In this document: positions 1 to 7,048 of the stretch, piece after piece | How the letters are laid out: each line of letters opens with the position of its first letter | Position numbering within the stretch: the stretch's first letter is position 1 | Assembly (NCBI GenBank): GCA_002694585.1 | Contig: NZMM01000094.1 | Span: 1 to 42,081 of the forward strand | DNA length: 42,081 nt | DNA from: Methanobacteriota archaeon | Lineage (GTDB): Archaea > Thermoplasmatota > Poseidoniia > Poseidoniales > Poseidoniaceae | Direction of reading: 5' to 3' | The notes under the pieces: generated by a model | Database searches by the model: none | What the model was told of the DNA's origin: nothing | What the model saw: only the letters and a program-made list of their open reading frames with translations | Translations under genes and position numbers: made by a program

Positions 1-142
1 CCGATGCAAAGAGGCCGTATTGGGGTGGCATCCCGGCGATCTCGGCATAGGCCAGCGACTGCGGAAGAGCGACAAGAGCGACCGAGATGCCCGCCACCAG
101 GTCCCCGGTGGACGGTTTCGGCATGGTGGTCAGGCCCGTCAT
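1..142 (-). CDS. SulP-family anion permease, N-terminal fragment
   Basis: Reading leftward from an ATG at 142, the first 47 residues are open to the window edge. They contain the SulP (SLC26-like) first-helix signature LVAGISVALVALPQSLAYA followed by an EIAGMPPQYGL segment, which is characteristic of sulfate/bicarbonate/dicarboxylate permeases. The protein would sit in the inner membrane; the substrate cannot be told from this fragment. A second ATG at 124 is an alternative start, but a TACGCT hexamer 8 bases upstream of 142 favours the first. The gene is divergent from the malonyl-CoA decarboxylase gene. The remainder, including any STAS domain, lies outside the window. Confidence 0.85.
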   Translation of the reverse strand, partial: MTGLTTMPKPSTGDLVAGISVALVALPQSLAYAEIAGMPPQYGLFAS

Positions 143-150
143 CGCTGTTC

Positions 151-156
151 AGCGTA
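151..156 (-). promoter_or_regulatory. -10 element of the SulP permease gene (leaderless type)
   Basis: On the minus strand TACGCT lies 8 bases before the ATG at 142, the spacing expected if transcription begins at or next to the start codon. No good -35 is visible. Confidence 0.5.
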
Positions 157-192
157 GAGGATGCGGCGATGGGCCAACGGCTAACTTTCTCC

Positions 193-198
193 TACACT
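193..198 (+). promoter_or_regulatory. -10 element of the malonyl-CoA decarboxylase gene (leaderless type)
   Basis: TACACT is followed by 6 bases and then the GTG at 205. Together with the divergent element at 151-156 it makes the 143-204 spacer a back-to-back promoter region. Confidence 0.5.
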
Positions 199-204
199 GC
201 CGAC

Positions 205-1422
205 GTGACCTCGCCCGCCAACCCCGAGCTGGTCGTCCTCCAGGAGACGTGTCGGGCCCTCACCCGCCTTCGCGACGAGGCCGCTGCGCGCAGCCTCGCC
301 GAACTGATCGTGCGGCGCTACGCGAACCTCACCCGAGCCCGCGACGACGAGGCGAAACGGTCGTTTTTCGACTTTCTCGTCCGAGCGTTCGCACCCGACC
401 CCTCCGCCGTGACCGCCGCGATCGATGCGTACCAACGCGCCCCCGACGCCACAACCGCTCACGACCTCTGGGCAGCGTCGGAGGCTCCCCGGCTCGACCT
501 CTTCCGTTCGATCAACCTGGCCAACGACGGCATTCACACGCTGCTCACGATGCGGGCCGATGCCCTGCGGCTGAACGACGACACCATCGCCCCCGTCGAG
601 CGCGATCTCGCCTATCTGCTGTCGTCGTGGTTCAACCGGGGATTCCTCGAGCTGCGAGCGATCGATTGGCAGACCCCGGCGGAGACCCTTGAGAAGCTGA
701 TCGAGTACGAAGCGGTCCATGAGATCCGGGGCTGGGACGATCTCCGACGGCGACTCGAGCACGACCGCCGTTGCTACGGCTTCTTCCATCCGAGCCTGCC
801 GGCCGAGCCACTGATCTTCGTCGAGATCGCACTCGTCCACGGCTTGGCCACCCACATCGAGGCGGTCATCGACGCGCCCGTGCCGAACGAGGCCCTAGCC
901 GATCCCGAAGGCGCTCACCCTGCAGACACAGCGATCTTCTACTCGATCACCAACTGCCAAACCGGCTTGCGAGGCATCCCGCTCGGCGACTTCCTGCTGA
1001 AGCAGGTCACTGACGAACTGCAACGCACGGTGCCGAGCCTTCGCCAGTTCTCGACCCTGTCGCCCGTCCCGGGATTGCGCCGGTGGGTCGACGACGAAGG
1101 GATGCACGTCGATCCGAGCGCCGACGGTCTCCGACGACTCACCGCCGAGTACCTGCTGCACGCCAAGCGCGGCGACGAGCCTTGCGATTCGGTCGCCCGA
1201 TTCCACCTGCGCAACGGCGCACGGCTCGAGCAGATCAATGTCGGTGGCGATCCGTCACCAAAGGGCGAGGCCGAGTCGTTCGGCGTCTTGGTCAACTATC
1301 TATACGACCCCGACCAACTCGCCGAAAACCACGAGGCGTACATCAACGAGTTCCGGGTCGCCCACGCCCCCGCCGTCGGAGCCCTGCTCGACGACGAACG
1401 GCCGGACCCGATCGACAGCTGA
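205..1422 (+). CDS. malonyl-CoA decarboxylase
   Basis: Converts malonyl-CoA to acetyl-CoA and CO2, a cytoplasmic step that disposes of malonate-derived thioester or tunes fatty acid synthesis. The 405-residue product shows the family landmarks in order: a helical N-terminal region, then HPSLPAEPLIFVEIAL, FYSITNCQTGLRGIPLG, FSTLSPVPG and, near the end, FHLRNGARLEQIN followed by the NYLYD segment. These match the catalytic half of human and rhizobial enzymes. Length is near the usual bacterial size. I chose the GTG at 205 because TACACT lies 6 bases upstream; an in-frame ATG at 169 preceded by AGAGG is a good alternative and adds 12 residues. No malonyl-CoA synthetase gene is adjacent, and the divergent SulP permease is only a possible functional partner. 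Confidence 0.9.
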   Translation: MTSPANPELVVLQETCRALTRLRDEAAARSLAELIVRRYANLTRARDDEAKRSFFDFLVRAFAPDPSAVTAAIDAYQRAPDATTAHDLWAASEAPRLDLFRSINLANDGIHTLLTMRADALRLNDDTIAPVERDLAYLLSSWFNRGFLELRAIDWQTPAETLEKLIEYEAVHEIRGWDDLRRRLEHDRRCYGFFHPSLPAEPLIFVEIALVHGLATHIEAVIDAPVPNEALADPEGAHPADTAIFYSITNCQTGLRGIPLGDFLLKQVTDELQRTVPSLRQFSTLSPVPGLRRWVDDEGMHVDPSADGLRRLTAEYLLHAKRGDEPCDSVARFHLRNGARLEQINVGGDPSPKGEAESFGVLVNYLYDPDQLAENHEAYINEFRVAHAPAVGALLDDERPDPIDS

Positions 1423-1448
1423 GCAGACCGTCGGCCGGCGCCGGCCGC

Positions 1449-1454
1449 TACGGT
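1449..1454 (+). promoter_or_regulatory. -10 element before the 2OG-Fe(II)-like gene
   Basis: TACGGT ends 7 bases before the ATG at 1462, so the gene is probably transcribed separately from malonyl-CoA decarboxylase, whose stop is only 39 bases upstream. Confidence 0.45.
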
Positions 1455-1461
1455 CGTGGGC

Positions 1462-2454
1462 ATGGCGAACCTCGTCCGTCCACCCAAGGCCCCGATCGTG
1501 CTCGACCAAGTGGTCGACGATCCCGACACAATCCGGCAGATGGCTCGCGACAACGGGCCGTACTGGCAGCCCGGCCGCACGATCGCCTCCTCGAAAGCGG
1601 CCGTCGACGTTGCTGACAACGACGGCGATGACGACGACACCGACTTCACCAACGCCATGGTCGGCCCGACCTTCCGTGGGCAGTGGGCCTTCGGTGAGCC
1701 GCAGGTCGATGGCGCGGAGGCGCTGCTCCACCACGAGGGTTTCCACGATGCTGCCCGGCGAATGTACGGCTGGGACGTGATCGTCCCCGAACAGGTCTAC
1801 GTCAACCTCACGACACCGATCGGACGCCAGGGCTTCAGCCACACCGACATCCCCGAGTTCCGGGGTGTCGATCGCCGCAACGCGCCAGCCTGGCTCCTCA
1901 CCGCGATGGGGATCAGTCGCCTGTTCGAGGCGGAACGCATCCATATCGTCACGGCGGTGGCCTGGTTCTACCGGGGCGAGGCGGGCGGCTTCCGCTACTG
2001 GCCCGAGGGAGTCGACGGGCCCTCGGTCCTGCACGACGACACCTGGAATACGGCGATCGTCGGCGACAATGACTTCATGCCGCATGAGGTGCAGCGGGTC
2101 GGGCCGAAGGGTTCGATGAAGCCGGGCGGTATGACCCTTTCGTCCGAACTCGACTACGACGGCACCGACTGGCACATCACCGATCGTGGCTCCGTGCTTG
2201 CGACCTACCCCGACGATGCCGTCCGCCTCTCGCTTTCGTGGAAAGCGAAGCTCTACCGCGACGACGCCGAGCGAGTCGACGCCGACGCAGGTATCGGTCT
2301 CACCATCGACGAGGCCATCGAACGACTGCGGATTGACCTTGCCGCCGGCGAACAGCCCGAGGAGCTCGCGGCTGACACGATCGAATCCCAGGATCTGCAG
2401 GCCCAGTTGATGCGTCGCTATTCGGCCTACGCAATCAGTGCCCCGCAGGCCTAG
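1462..2454 (+). CDS. putative 2-oxoglutarate/Fe(II)-type oxygenase fold protein
   Basis: A 330-residue soluble protein without a signal peptide. I do not recognise its exact family. It carries a plausible 2-His-1-carboxylate triad: H127 and D129 in FSHTDIPEF, a distal H208 in FMPHEVQRVG, and R255/S257 in a VRLSLSW strand that could hold 2-oxoglutarate. Residues 165-205 (VAWFYRGEAGGFRYW and following) look like the jelly-roll core. An acidic stretch (DNDGDDDDTD) lies near residue 55. The start is the ATG at 1462 behind TACGGT; a GTG two codons earlier is possible. Its stop overlaps that of the convergent MFS gene on a shared CTAG. The oxygenase assignment is inferred from motif spacing and no substrate can be proposed. 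Confidence 0.55.
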   Translation: MANLVRPPKAPIVLDQVVDDPDTIRQMARDNGPYWQPGRTIASSKAAVDVADNDGDDDDTDFTNAMVGPTFRGQWAFGEPQVDGAEALLHHEGFHDAARRMYGWDVIVPEQVYVNLTTPIGRQGFSHTDIPEFRGVDRRNAPAWLLTAMGISRLFEAERIHIVTAVAWFYRGEAGGFRYWPEGVDGPSVLHDDTWNTAIVGDNDFMPHEVQRVGPKGSMKPGGMTLSSELDYDGTDWHITDRGSVLATYPDDAVRLSLSWKAKLYRDDAERVDADAGIGLTIDEAIERLRIDLAAGEQPEELAADTIESQDLQAQLMRRYSAYAISAPQA

Positions 2455-3611
2455 GCGAACTCTTCGCGCACGGCGTAGGTGATCGCTGCGCCGATCGCCA
2501 TGCACGTGGCGACCACGGCCCACATCCACGAATACCCGAACTCGTCGATCGTCCAGCCGGTCACGAGCGGGCCGAGGAACACGCCGAGGTAGATCCCCAT
2601 CTGGGTCACCCCGCTGGCGGCACCTGCTGCGTCGCCATTGGCCCGCATGATCCCGAAATTCGTGAAGACCGGCCACGACCAACCGGCGCCGAACGCAAGG
2701 AAGGTGACGACGACGTGCAGCGCGGTGATCCGGGGAGCGAGACCCAGCATCCCGAAGGCACCGACGCCGGCCATGAGTGCCGCCATGGAGTACGGGAGAG
2801 CCCGCATGGCGTCCATCCGGAGCCCCCAGAACAGACGGACACCGACACCGAACGCAGCGCCGATGCTCAGGAGCCAGCCCGACATGCCCTCACCGAGTCC
2901 GGCGTCGACGCCGGATGCGACAAGCCATGACGTGAGGCCGCCGGCTGAGAACGAGAGGAAGGCGCCACCGATCATCGACCAGTAGAGCGCTCGCCGGGTC
3001 GACACCGGTCTCGCGGTGCGGAGCGTCTCGACCCCACCTGGTTCGATCACGCGAAGGACGAGGACGAGGGCAGCACCGGCGATGCCGACCCCGAGAACGA
3101 ACGCCGACCGCCAGCCGAGCGTGAGTGCGAGGAGCGGCACCGTCGCGCCACTGATCATCGCGGCGGTGGGCATGCCGGACTGCTTGAGCGCGATCGCAAG
3201 ACCCAGACGCAGTAGACGGGCCCGGGTGAGGGCCAAATTCACGGCCGTCTGGTTCGCGGCATTGACCACGCCACACACGGCAAGCAGCGCGACGATCACA
3301 CCGAACGACTCGCCGATCGCAGCAATCAACCCCTGAGCGACCATGGTCGTGATGAGGCATCCGATCAGCTGTCGGCGCGGTCCCACGCGTTGGACCAGTC
3401 GCCCACCCAGGATCGAGGCGAAGGTCGCCGCGAGGAAGTAGGTACCCATCGCCCACCCGTAAGTGGCGGCGCTGACGCCGAACTCGTTGCGCACCTGCAC
3501 GGTGACCGCCCCGATGAGAAAGCCGGGGTACACGCAGCCGACGGTCGCCACGACCGTCGTGACGACGATCAGACGGTCCGAGATGTCGGCGGTTCGGTCG
3601 GCACTAGTCAC
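2451..3611 (-). CDS. MFS transporter
   Basis: A 386-residue integral membrane protein with about twelve hydrophobic segments arranged as two six-helix halves. The helix 2-3 loop carries the MFS signature as GGRLVQRVGPRRQLIG, and the second half has VGVRLFWGLRMDAMRA in the equivalent loop. The pattern fits the cyanate/organic-anion-like branch of the major facilitator superfamily; substrate and direction are unknown. I start it at the GTG at 3611 because the first helix begins a few residues later (LIVVTTVVATVGC) and the open frame further upstream is arginine-rich and overlaps the divergent gene's promoter. It ends convergent with the 2OG-like gene, sharing four bases. Confidence 0.8.
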   Translation of the reverse strand: MTSADRTADISDRLIVVTTVVATVGCVYPGFLIGAVTVQVRNEFGVSAATYGWAMGTYFLAATFASILGGRLVQRVGPRRQLIGCLITTMVAQGLIAAIGESFGVIVALLAVCGVVNAANQTAVNLALTRARLLRLGLAIALKQSGMPTAAMISGATVPLLALTLGWRSAFVLGVGIAGAALVLVLRVIEPGGVETLRTARPVSTRRALYWSMIGGAFLSFSAGGLTSWLVASGVDAGLGEGMSGWLLSIGAAFGVGVRLFWGLRMDAMRALPYSMAALMAGVGAFGMLGLAPRITALHVVVTFLAFGAGWSWPVFTNFGIMRANGDAAGAASGVTQMGIYLGVFLGPLVTGWTIDEFGYSWMWAVVATCMAIGAAITYAVREEFA

Positions 3612-3723
3612 GGTCGGCAAGATCCTCGCCGACGAGGATCGCAGCATTCGACCCCAACCACACCAACGGACCCTCGCTTGCGCTCGTGGACGTCGAACAC
3701 CATCACGCACCACAATGGCGGTC

Positions 3724-4464
3724 ATGGACAGCCTCACCGTCGCCCGCAGCCTCCGAGGATCGATCGGCATGCTCGCCATGGCCTGGCTCCTCGACGAGTC
3801 GACCATGCGGCGAGGTGCCGAACTCGGCCTCACCGCTGAAGGCATGGGTGGTTACGCCGTCGGGCGCCTCGGTGTTCTCGGCGACTGCCCGATCGACAAT
3901 GTCGTCGGCGCTGCCTACTTCTGGGAGCCGGCGACCATGACGGCCATGGTCGAGGCGGGCCGCGCCGCAATGAGCCCGGCCGAGGGTGCGGCGGTCTACA
4001 CCCAGATCTGTCAGGAATGGGGAGCGGAGAAGCTCGCCGCCATGGAGGGGGTCGAGCGGCTCGGCGAGATCCTCGAGAAGGTCGTTGCGTCCGCGTCGCC
4101 ACTCGGCGCTCCCCTCTTCGTTGGCTGGCGCGACATGCCACGACCCGCCGATCCCGGCCCGGCCCGCACGTTCCAACTCGCACAGGTGATGCGGGAGCTC
4201 CGGTTCAGCCGTCATGCCGTCGCGATCCAGGCGGCGGGGATCGGTCCGCTTGAAGCGATCCTGTCGGGGCCGGCCGGTGCGTGGAACGCTAAGATGTTCG
4301 GTTGGCCCGAGCCCTACCCCGATGTCACCGACCTCGTCGAGGCCCGCGAGGCGGCCGAAGCCGCCACAGATCAGATGCACGCCGTCGACCTCGACGTGCT
4401 CACCGACGACGAACGCGCCGACCTTCGGGACTTGGCCAAGGCCGCCCGCGCCCACCAGGGCTGA
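3724..4464 (+). CDS. SCO6745-family protein
   Basis: A 246-residue soluble protein resembling the actinobacterial SCO6745 family, whose biochemical role is not established. Shared features are the all-helical N-terminal region ending around GAAYFWEPATM, the middle segment with GWRDMPRP, and the ELRFSRHAVAIQAAGIGPLEAIL block, which corresponds to the WRGDAHVAAL-type block of the paralogue at 34043-34882. The start is taken at 3724, 7 bases after CACAAT; an ATG three codons earlier at 3715 is an alternative. The next gene, a nitroreductase fusion, starts 17 bases after the stop, so the two are probably co-transcribed. The gene is divergent from the MFS transporter. Confidence 0.65.
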   Translation: MDSLTVARSLRGSIGMLAMAWLLDESTMRRGAELGLTAEGMGGYAVGRLGVLGDCPIDNVVGAAYFWEPATMTAMVEAGRAAMSPAEGAAVYTQICQEWGAEKLAAMEGVERLGEILEKVVASASPLGAPLFVGWRDMPRPADPGPARTFQLAQVMRELRFSRHAVAIQAAGIGPLEAILSGPAGAWNAKMFGWPEPYPDVTDLVEAREAAEAATDQMHAVDLDVLTDDERADLRDLAKAARAHQG

Positions 4465-4481
4465 TCCAGAATCGAGTCCCT

Positions 4482-5645
4482 ATGACCTCCGACAGCCACA
4501 ACGACGCCGGTTTCGATCTCGACCAGGTCGACCGCCTCCTCACCACGACCCGCTCGGTACGCAAGCGACTCGACTTCGATCGCGACGTACCCGACCGCGT
4601 GATCTTCGATTGCATCGACCTGGCCGAGCAGGCACCGAGTGGCGGCAACGACGCAAGTCGCCGGTGGATCGTGATCAAGGACGAGGCCACCAAGCGCAAG
4701 CTCGGCGAGATCTACGCCCGCAACGGCGAGTTCATGATCAATGTGGCCGATCGCCTTGAGGGCAGTGGCCACGGCAAGGAGAAGGTCTTCAGCTCGAGCG
4801 CCTACCTGGTGGAGAATTTCGCCAAGGCGCCGGCGCTCGTCATCGCGGCGATCTGGGGCATCCACGACAACTCGGGCCGTCCCGGCCTGTTCGACTCGGT
4901 GATCCAGTCCGCGTGGAGCTTCAACCTCGCACTACGTTCGCGCGGCCTCGGCAGCACGTGGACAACCCTGCTCAACGCGAGTGTCGACGAGCTCGCCGGC
5001 ATCCTTGGCATCCCCGACGGCATCACCACGATCGTGACCTTTCCGGTCGCCTACACGAAGGGCACCGAATTCAAGCCCGCCGCCCGACGTCAGGCCGAGC
5101 AGATCACCTACTTCGATCGATGGGGTTTCACGAAGGCCCGCGCGTCCGAGGACGGGGGCGTCAACTTCGAGGACGGGCTCGGTGTGGTGGCCGAGGTCGA
5201 CATCGAGGCGACCCCTCGGAAGGTCTGGCCCTTCATCAGCGACATCGAGTTCCCGGTGGACGCCAGCGAGGAGTTGCAAGGCGCAGCGTGGAACGGTGAG
5301 GCGCGGGGCCTCGGCGCCACGTTCACAGGCCACAACAAGCTCGGAGACATGGAGTGGTCGATCGAAAACCACGTCACCGACTATGTGGAAGGCCGCGTCT
5401 TCGAGTGGGGCACAGTCGACCCGGCGAATCCGGGTGGACGTTGGCGGTTCGAGATCATGGACCAGGGCGTCGGAAGTCGGCTGCGGTTCTCGATGGAGAT
5501 CGGTACTGAGAACAACCTGACGATCGGGTTCGCCGAGGCATCGGAGAATCCGGTCGCGGTGATCAATGGGCGGCGCAAACAGATCCGCAGCAACATGCAA
5601 CGGACCTGCGACGCCATCAAGGCCGCCGTCGAAGCAGCGAACTGA
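4482..5645 (+). CDS. nitroreductase fused to a C-terminal SRPBCC domain
   Basis: A 387-residue two-domain protein. Residues about 15-205 form a nitroreductase-like FMN domain: the N-terminal TRSVRKRLDFDRDV (R24, S25 and R27 in the usual FMN-phosphate position), the LAEQAPSGGNDASR loop, the AWSFNLALRSRGLGSTWTTL helix and a GIPDG turn near 177. Residues about 233-387 are an SRPBCC/polyketide-cyclase-like domain beginning VVAEVDIEATPRKVWPFISD and ending in a long C-terminal helix. The first domain would reduce a substrate with FMN and NAD(P)H; the second usually forms a hydrophobic ligand cavity. Covalent linkage suggests both act on one hydrophobic substrate, which is inference. It follows the SCO6745 gene by 17 bases. 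Confidence 0.8.
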   Translation: MTSDSHNDAGFDLDQVDRLLTTTRSVRKRLDFDRDVPDRVIFDCIDLAEQAPSGGNDASRRWIVIKDEATKRKLGEIYARNGEFMINVADRLEGSGHGKEKVFSSSAYLVENFAKAPALVIAAIWGIHDNSGRPGLFDSVIQSAWSFNLALRSRGLGSTWTTLLNASVDELAGILGIPDGITTIVTFPVAYTKGTEFKPAARRQAEQITYFDRWGFTKARASEDGGVNFEDGLGVVAEVDIEATPRKVWPFISDIEFPVDASEELQGAAWNGEARGLGATFTGHNKLGDMEWSIENHVTDYVEGRVFEWGTVDPANPGGRWRFEIMDQGVGSRLRFSMEIGTENNLTIGFAEASENPVAVINGRRKQIRSNMQRTCDAIKAAVEAAN

Positions 5646-5705
5646 CCGGGTTTCGACTGCGGCGAATGCGGTCGCCCAGGTCGAGAACTCGCGGCGAGGA
5701 AGCCG

Positions 5706-6950
5706 TCAGCTGTTGTGGGGCACGTAGCGGTTGCCGGCGTCAGGGTTGTCCGATGCGGCGATCCGCTCCTGAACGTCGGTCAGCTCGCTGCGGGCTTCCC
5801 GGCTGTAACGCGGGTTTGCCGCGACTTCGTCGCCGGGCAGCGGCGGCAGCGTGAAGCTCGTGTAGACGACCTTGCGCGGATGCGCCGACGGTGGATACGC
5901 CCGGTGCAGCGTGTCGCTGCAGTGGATGGTGAGATCCCCGGTGGTCGTCTCAAGCAGCTTCGCCGGCAGGTCGAGTCGCTTGTCGCGCACCGATGCGGTG
6001 GTGTTCGCCCGATGGGACCCTGCGACGACGCCGAGTGCACCACTGACCCGATCGGCGCCCGTGACCGAGATGCCGACGGTGAGGCTGTTGCACATATAGC
6101 TGTGCAGCCCCTGACCGCAGTCCTTGTGCCAGGGCAGGTCGGAGAGACCGGCGACGATATCGAGCGGCTTCACCAGCCCTTCGCATTTGGTCGGGGCCCG
6201 ATGGCCGTCTCCGGTGAGATCGGCGAGGCGAGTGAGCCGTTCGTCGGCGAGCGTGGCTCGAACAGCTGCCGACTTCTCCTGGAAGTTCAGCGAGCGGACC
6301 GCAACCTGCGTGCCGTCGGCGTCGGTGCACCACCAGTACTCCGGATCGGCATCGCGCGCCGCAGCGATCGACTGGTCGATGTCGGCTTCGATCGCTGCCA
6401 TCTCCGACGGGTCGAACACGTCGTGGAGATGGAGGAACCCGGCCTCGGCGAGAAAGTGGGCGAGTTCCTCCGGGTCGTCGTCAAGGCCGAATCGACGGTC
6501 GAGGTCGAGCGGTTCGCCGTCGAGATCGCGCATGACAACCGCACCGGGCTCATGCACCGGCCGGCCTTCGCAGAGCGCACGCAACGCCGGCTCCCAATGG
6601 ATCCATTCGTCGAGTGACCCAGCGGTGATCTGCACCCGGGAGGTCATCGCCAGGCCCATCGTCGACTGTCGATCCTGGAGGAGATCGGAGAGGGCGTCAG
6701 CCTCCAACTCGGCGACGATCCCGGCCCGATCGACACCGTCGACGACCGACAGCGTGTCCCCCTCCGCCATGAGGGTGACGGCCCGGTCACCGACTCGAAG
6801 GCCGAGCGCTGGGAGCTTCTTGAACCGCACGCCTCGCGCGGCGAGAGGACCGTGGTCGGCGAGCAACGCCGGCACCATCTCATCGAGCGCCTGGTCGGCA
6901 TCGAGTGCGACCTCGTCGACGTGGAGCCGACACCGGTGATCGACCGTCAT
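5706..6950 (-). CDS. phytanoyl-CoA dioxygenase (PhyH) family protein
   Basis: A 414-residue 2-oxoglutarate/Fe(II)-dependent oxygenase of the PhyH superfamily. The iron ligands appear as H275 and D277 in LPWHKDCG and H349 in CSDTLHRAYPP, with R359 placed to bind 2-oxoglutarate. The GSHRANT turn near 311 is also typical. The first 160 residues form an extra N-terminal region absent from minimal PhyH proteins. The start at 6950 has GAAGGGAGA five bases upstream, a convincing Shine-Dalgarno sequence. The gene is convergent with the nitroreductase fusion and ends 60 bases from it. Substrates in this family range from fatty acyl-CoA to small natural products, so none is proposed. Confidence 0.8.
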   Translation of the reverse strand: MTVDHRCRLHVDEVALDADQALDEMVPALLADHGPLAARGVRFKKLPALGLRVGDRAVTLMAEGDTLSVVDGVDRAGIVAELEADALSDLLQDRQSTMGLAMTSRVQITAGSLDEWIHWEPALRALCEGRPVHEPGAVVMRDLDGEPLDLDRRFGLDDDPEELAHFLAEAGFLHLHDVFDPSEMAAIEADIDQSIAAARDADPEYWWCTDADGTQVAVRSLNFQEKSAAVRATLADERLTRLADLTGDGHRAPTKCEGLVKPLDIVAGLSDLPWHKDCGQGLHSYMCNSLTVGISVTGADRVSGALGVVAGSHRANTTASVRDKRLDLPAKLLETTTGDLTIHCSDTLHRAYPPSAHPRKVVYTSFTLPPLPGDEVAANPRYSREARSELTDVQERIAASDNPDAGNRYVPHNS

Positions 6951-7048
6951 GCGAGTCTCCCTTCGACGATGGCGGTGAGATGACGGTACGCCGCGGCAGG
7001 GCACACCTCAAGCGAGCAGCGACCGGGCCACCGATCCGAACACCGTAA

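Noticed and set aside
169..204. ATG at 169 as the start of malonyl-CoA decarboxylase.
   Set aside because: Possible, with AGAGG upstream, but the TACACT element at 193-198 fits the GTG at 205 and the extra residues show no family similarity. Kept as an alternative.
1300..2682. A 460-codon minus-strand frame across the 2OG-like gene.
   Set aside because: It overlaps both the 2OG-like gene and the MFS 3' end and shows no family motif, while the plus-strand frame has a promoter and an HxD...H set.
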